DNA of 8,632 nt from an uncultured Clostridium sp. (GTDB lineage: Bacteria > Bacillota > Clostridia > Lachnospirales > Anaerotignaceae), in assembly GCA_947246775.1 (NCBI GenBank), contig CAMXTM010000076.1, positions 1 through 8,632 of the forward strand, given 5' to 3'. Numbering within the stretch: the first letter of the stretch is position 1; each line of letters opens with the position of its first letter. Below the pieces are notes generated by a model, which saw only the letters and a list, made by a program, of their open reading frames with translations, searched no databases and was not told the origin of the DNA. The translations under genes and the position numbers were made by a program. Positions 6,017 through 8,632 of the stretch are shown here, one piece after another.

Positions 6017-6035
6017 TAGTATAAGTATTGTACTA
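6017..6035 (+). promoter_or_regulatory. Dyad over the transcription start, possible operator
   Basis: TAGTA (6017-6021) and TACTA (6031-6035) are perfect inverted arms; 7 of the 9 symmetric positions of this 19-base site match. It begins directly after the -10 and covers the predicted start, where a repressor would block transcription. The regulator is unknown; the site does not match the Rex or CcpA consensus sequences I know. Confidence 0.35.
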
Positions 6036-6064
6036 TAAAAATAAACTAAAGGAGGTTAATATTT

Positions 6065-6775
6065 ATGGTAAATTTATCAGCAGAAGAATTAGCTGCATTA
6101 AAAGGTGAAGGATTTTTATTGATGAAAGACAAAGAACAATTTGTTTTGCGTATTGTATTTCCAGCAGGTCTTGCAACAGCAGAAGATTTAAGAAATGTTG
6201 CAGCATTAGCTGAAAAATATGGCAAAGGAATTGGTGCAATTACAGTTCGTTTAAACATCGAAATTGTAGGTATTCCTTATGAAAATATTGCACCAATGAA
6301 AGAAGAAATGGACAAACTTGGCTTAATTTATGGTGGAACAGGTGCAAGAGTACGCCCTCTTGTATGTTGTAAAGGAACAGTATGCAAATTTGGTTTAGTA
6401 GATACACAAGCTATTTGTAAAGAACTTCATGACAAATTTTATCCAATGAATTTACCACATAAATTTAAAATTAATGTTACAGGCTGTCCAAATAACTGTG
6501 CAAAAGTACAAATCAATGATTTAGGATTTATGGGAGCTCCAAAGGGTAGATTAAGAGTATTTATTGGCGGCAGATTTGGCAGAGAATCTATGATGGGAGA
6601 AGAAATTTGCAGAATTGAAGCAGATAAGGCAGTAGAAGTAACTACAATTTGTACTGATTTCTTTAAAGCACATGGCAAACCAAAACAAAGATTTGGTAAT
6701 TTGTTAGATGAGATGAAAGATACTCAAGAATATGCAGATTTTATTGCATCTCTTAAGGCATTAGCAGCAGTATAA
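6065..6775 (+). CDS. Small stand-alone siroheme [4Fe-4S] sulfite/nitrite reductase-type protein
   Basis: A 236-residue protein with one sulfite/nitrite reductase repeat unit, the size of the 'small assimilatory-type sulfite reductase' group (known from Desulfovibrio and from many clostridia and archaea), far shorter than CysI or NirA. Such enzymes use siroheme coupled to a [4Fe-4S] cluster for electron reduction of sulfite (to sulfide) or nitrite (to ammonia). The N-terminal ferredoxin-like half (about 1-85) precedes the cluster motif C101-x5-C107 ... C141-x3-C145 (within CCKGTVCKFG and TGCPNNCAK). C145 is expected to bridge cluster and siroheme. Candidate anion-binding residues are R62, R95/R97 and K133/K135. 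There is no extra ferredoxin domain, so an outside electron donor is needed. AAAGGAGG just before the ATG supports the start. It has its own promoter and terminator. True substrate is not decided by sequence. Confidence 0.88.
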   Translation: MVNLSAEELAALKGEGFLLMKDKEQFVLRIVFPAGLATAEDLRNVAALAEKYGKGIGAITVRLNIEIVGIPYENIAPMKEEMDKLGLIYGGTGARVRPLVCCKGTVCKFGLVDTQAICKELHDKFYPMNLPHKFKINVTGCPNNCAKVQINDLGFMGAPKGRLRVFIGGRFGRESMMGEEICRIEADKAVEVTTICTDFFKAHGKPKQRFGNLLDEMKDTQEYADFIASLKALAAV

Positions 6776-6782
6776 AAAAATT

Positions 6783-6810
6783 GAAGCCTCGTATTTTGCG
6801 AGGCTTTCTT
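6783..6810 (+). terminator. Terminator between the siroheme reductase and mtnA-aldolase genes
   Basis: AAGCCTCG (6784-6791) and CGAGGCTT (6799-6806) form 8 perfect pairs, plus a G-T at the base, around a 7-base loop. A-rich DNA precedes it and TTTCTTTC follows, a somewhat interrupted U-tract. Only 28 bases separate it from the next ATG, leaving no room for an obvious promoter. The fusion gene may therefore rely on partial read-through, or on a promoter I cannot see. Confidence 0.7.
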
Positions 6811-6838
6811 TCATAATTGTAAAAAGGTGGTGTAAAAG

Positions 6839-8575
6839 ATGTTACCAAAACCCATATGGTTTGAAGATAATAAAGTAATGATATTAGACCAAACACAATT
6901 GCCTGAAAGTTGTGTGATAAAAGAAATTAAAACAGAACAAGAAATGTGGCAGTCTATCAAAAAGTTAGAAGTAAGAGGAGCGCCAGCAATTGGATTGGCA
7001 GGTGCATTTGGTGTTTATATTGGTATGAAAAATTGGGCAGAAACAGAAAATGCTGAAATAAATACTTTTTTATATAAAATGGTAGAAATTGGAGATTATA
7101 TAGATACAGCACGTCCAACAGCAGTTAATCTGCATTGGGCAATAGAAAGAATGAAACAAAAAGGAAAAAAAATCTGGCAATACCACTTGCAAAGACAATA
7201 TACATTACAGAAAATGGTAGAGGAATTGCTAAAAGAAGCACAAAAAATGCTTCAAGAAGATATTGATGCTTGCAAAGCGATAGGAGAATATGGTGCTGAT
7301 ATATTAGAAAATATACCAGATTTTAAAGCATTTTTGACGCATTGCAATGCAGGTGCTTTAGCAACGTCTATGTATGGTACAGCACTTGCTCCTGCATATA
7401 TTATGAAAGAAAGAGGAAAAGAAATTAGTGTATTTTCTGATGAAACAAGACCACTTTTACAGGGTAGCCGTCTAACAGCATGGGAACTTTCTCAAAGTGG
7501 TATTCCTGTTACAACAATATGTGATAACATGGCTGGTGTTGTAATGAAAAATAAATGGGTACAAGCTGTTATTGTAGGAGCTGACCGCATTACTAAAAAT
7601 GGGGATACTGCAAATAAAATTGGTACTTATAGTCTTTCCATATTGGCAAAAGAACACAATATACCATTTTTTGTTGCAGCACCACTTTCTACGATTGATT
7701 TTAGTATGGAAACAGGCGAGGAAATTCCTATTGAAGAAAGAGATGCTGAGGAGGTTCGTCATTTTGGAGAAAAGCAGACAGCACCTTCTGATGTATTGAT
7801 ATTTAATCCTGCTTTTGATGTTACGCCAAATCAAAATATTACTGCTATTATTACAGAAAAAGGGGTTGCTTATCCTCCATTTTCAGAAAGTTTAAAAGCG
7901 TTAAAAGATGGCAAAAAAAATAAAAATACAACGAATATATTAGAAATGCAAAGGCAAGTTTTAAAAACTACAAAATCTGTAGTAGCTTCTGGGCTTGTTT
8001 CTGGAACATTTGGAAATATTAGTATGATAGATAGAAAACAAGGGCTTGTAGCAATTACACCATCTGGCGCTTCTTATGAAGATATGACAGAAAAGGATAT
8101 TTGTATTACAGACTTAGAGGGAAACATCTATTTAGAAAATGGCAAAAAACCGTCTTCTGAATTACCTATGCACTTGGCAGTTTATAAAGCAAGAAAAGAC
8201 ATCAATGCCATTATACACACACATTCTATTTATGCAACAGTACTTGCTTCACAAGGAGAAAGTATACCAGCAGTATTGACAGAAATGGGATTAGCAGGTG
8301 CAGGAGAAATAAAAGTTGCAAAATATGCTCCTCCTGGAAGCAAAAAATTAGCAAGTAAGACAGTAAAAGCACTTGATAAAAATTATGCTTGTTTATTAGC
8401 AAATCATGGTGTTGTTGCAGGAGCGCAAACATTAGATAGAGCTGCTATGATAGCTTCTATTGTGGAGGAGGGCGCACACGTTTATTATTTAGAAAGACAA
8501 TCTCAGAGAGTTTCTATTGTACCAAAAGAGGCATATGAAGCTGTTTTTAAAGCGATGCAAGAATATGGAAAATAA
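6839..8575 (+). CDS. mtnA: Bifunctional fusion: methylthioribose-1-phosphate isomerase (MtnA) + class II aldolase
   Basis: A 578-residue two-enzyme fusion. Residues 1 to about 355 are MtnA, which isomerises 5-methylthioribose-1-phosphate (or 5-deoxyribose-1-phosphate) to the ribulose form. It shows RGAPAIG (46-52), RPTAVNL (92-98), THCNAG with catalytic C169, and GADRITKNGDTANKIGT with catalytic D249. After a Lys/Asn-rich linker (356-367), residues 370-578 are a zinc-dependent class II aldolase of the FucA/Ald2 type: GNIS (392-395), TPSG (407-410), catalytic E441 in PSSELPMHLAVY, and zinc ligands H460, H462 (HTH) and H523 (ANHG). Together they would turn MTR-1-P into MTRu-1-P and split it to dihydroxyacetone phosphate plus an aldehyde, the DHAP shunt. 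The frame is continuous, and M370 has no ribosome site of its own, so a true fusion is likely. AAGGTGGTG lies before the ATG. The second domain could instead be an MtnB dehydratase, which shares the zinc ligands; I favour aldolase because the rest of that pathway needs oxygen. Confidence 0.9.
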   Translation: MLPKPIWFEDNKVMILDQTQLPESCVIKEIKTEQEMWQSIKKLEVRGAPAIGLAGAFGVYIGMKNWAETENAEINTFLYKMVEIGDYIDTARPTAVNLHWAIERMKQKGKKIWQYHLQRQYTLQKMVEELLKEAQKMLQEDIDACKAIGEYGADILENIPDFKAFLTHCNAGALATSMYGTALAPAYIMKERGKEISVFSDETRPLLQGSRLTAWELSQSGIPVTTICDNMAGVVMKNKWVQAVIVGADRITKNGDTANKIGTYSLSILAKEHNIPFFVAAPLSTIDFSMETGEEIPIEERDAEEVRHFGEKQTAPSDVLIFNPAFDVTPNQNITAIITEKGVAYPPFSESLKALKDGKKNKNTTNILEMQRQVLKTTKSVVASGLVSGTFGNISMIDRKQGLVAITPSGASYEDMTEKDICITDLEGNIYLENGKKPSSELPMHLAVYKARKDINAIIHTHSIYATVLASQGESIPAVLTEMGLAGAGEIKVAKYAPPGSKKLASKTVKALDKNYACLLANHGVVAGAQTLDRAAMIASIVEEGAHVYYLERQSQRVSIVPKEAYEAVFKAMQEYGK

Positions 8576-8589
8576 AGGAGTAGTAAAAC

Positions 8590-8632
8590 ATGAATCTTTT
8601 GACAGTAGAAAAACTGCATAAAAGTTTTGGAA
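8590..8632 (+). CDS. Start of an ABC ATPase, probably ABC-F type, runs off the right edge
   Basis: Only 14 codons are present, reading MNLLTVEKLHKSFG. This is the standard first strand of an ABC nucleotide-binding domain; an opening 'MNLLTVExLxKSxG' is typical of ABC-F proteins, which act on the ribosome rather than in membranes, but an ABC transporter ATPase cannot be excluded. The Walker A motif lies beyond the window. AAAGGAG (8574-8580) overlaps the stop codon of the fusion gene and is 9 bases before the ATG. With a 14-base gap the two genes are probably co-transcribed. Confidence 0.65.
   Translation, partial: MNLLTVEKLHKSFG

Noticed and set aside
7946..8575. Separate aldolase gene starting at the internal ATG at 7946
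   Set aside because: No Shine-Dalgarno sequence before it and no stop codon between the MtnA and aldolase parts; a fusion protein is the simpler reading.

Overview
The window looks like chromosomal DNA from a low-GC Gram-positive anaerobe, most likely a clostridium of the Lachnospirales type. Supporting signs are the strongly A/T-biased base composition, mostly TAA stops, strong AAGGAGG-type ribosome binding sites, sigma-A-like promoters, and protein variants I associate with that group (YebC beginning [17 protein letters not shown], and a type II topoisomerase ATPase subunit with RVRLRPSVIFGS). This placement is from recognition, not from a search. I see no phage, transposon, plasmid or CRISPR features.

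Layout. On the minus strand at the left edge is the N-terminal 116 codons of a GyrB/ParE-type topoisomerase subunit, preceded by a tRNA-Ser(CGA) gene that has its own promoter and terminator. An AT-rich gap follows (617-958). Then comes a plus-strand pair: a 604-residue zinc-ribbon/beta-rich/TPR-like/charged-tail protein of unknown function, and a small DUF896 (YnzC-like) protein. The pair ends in two back-to-back hairpin terminators shared with a converging 56-residue minus-strand gene at 3035-3205. The region just upstream of that small gene can fold, on the minus strand, into a structure whose distal segment could pair with bases touching the Shine-Dalgarno sequence.

Plus-strand genes continue with yigZ (IMPACT family), yebC (with its own promoter and terminator), an unrecognised 290-residue protein standing alone between terminators, and a small stand-alone siroheme/[4Fe-4S] sulfite/nitrite-reductase-type protein with an extended -10 promoter and a dyad at the start site. 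Next is a fusion of methylthioribose-1-phosphate isomerase (MtnA) with a class II zinc aldolase. The window ends in the first 14 codons of what looks like an ABC-F ATPase, 14 bases after the fusion gene.

How the genes fit together. Most units are housekeeping or orphan genes with separate transcription signals. The clearest metabolic story is the MtnA-aldolase fusion. It has all expected catalytic residues for both domains and would carry out two consecutive steps of the oxygen-independent 'DHAP shunt', which salvages 5'-methylthioadenosine or 5'-deoxyadenosine, by-products of S-adenosylmethionine chemistry. Its upstream neighbour is a sulfur/nitrogen oxyanion reductase, so a sulfur-metabolism link is possible, but a good terminator hairpin separates the two.
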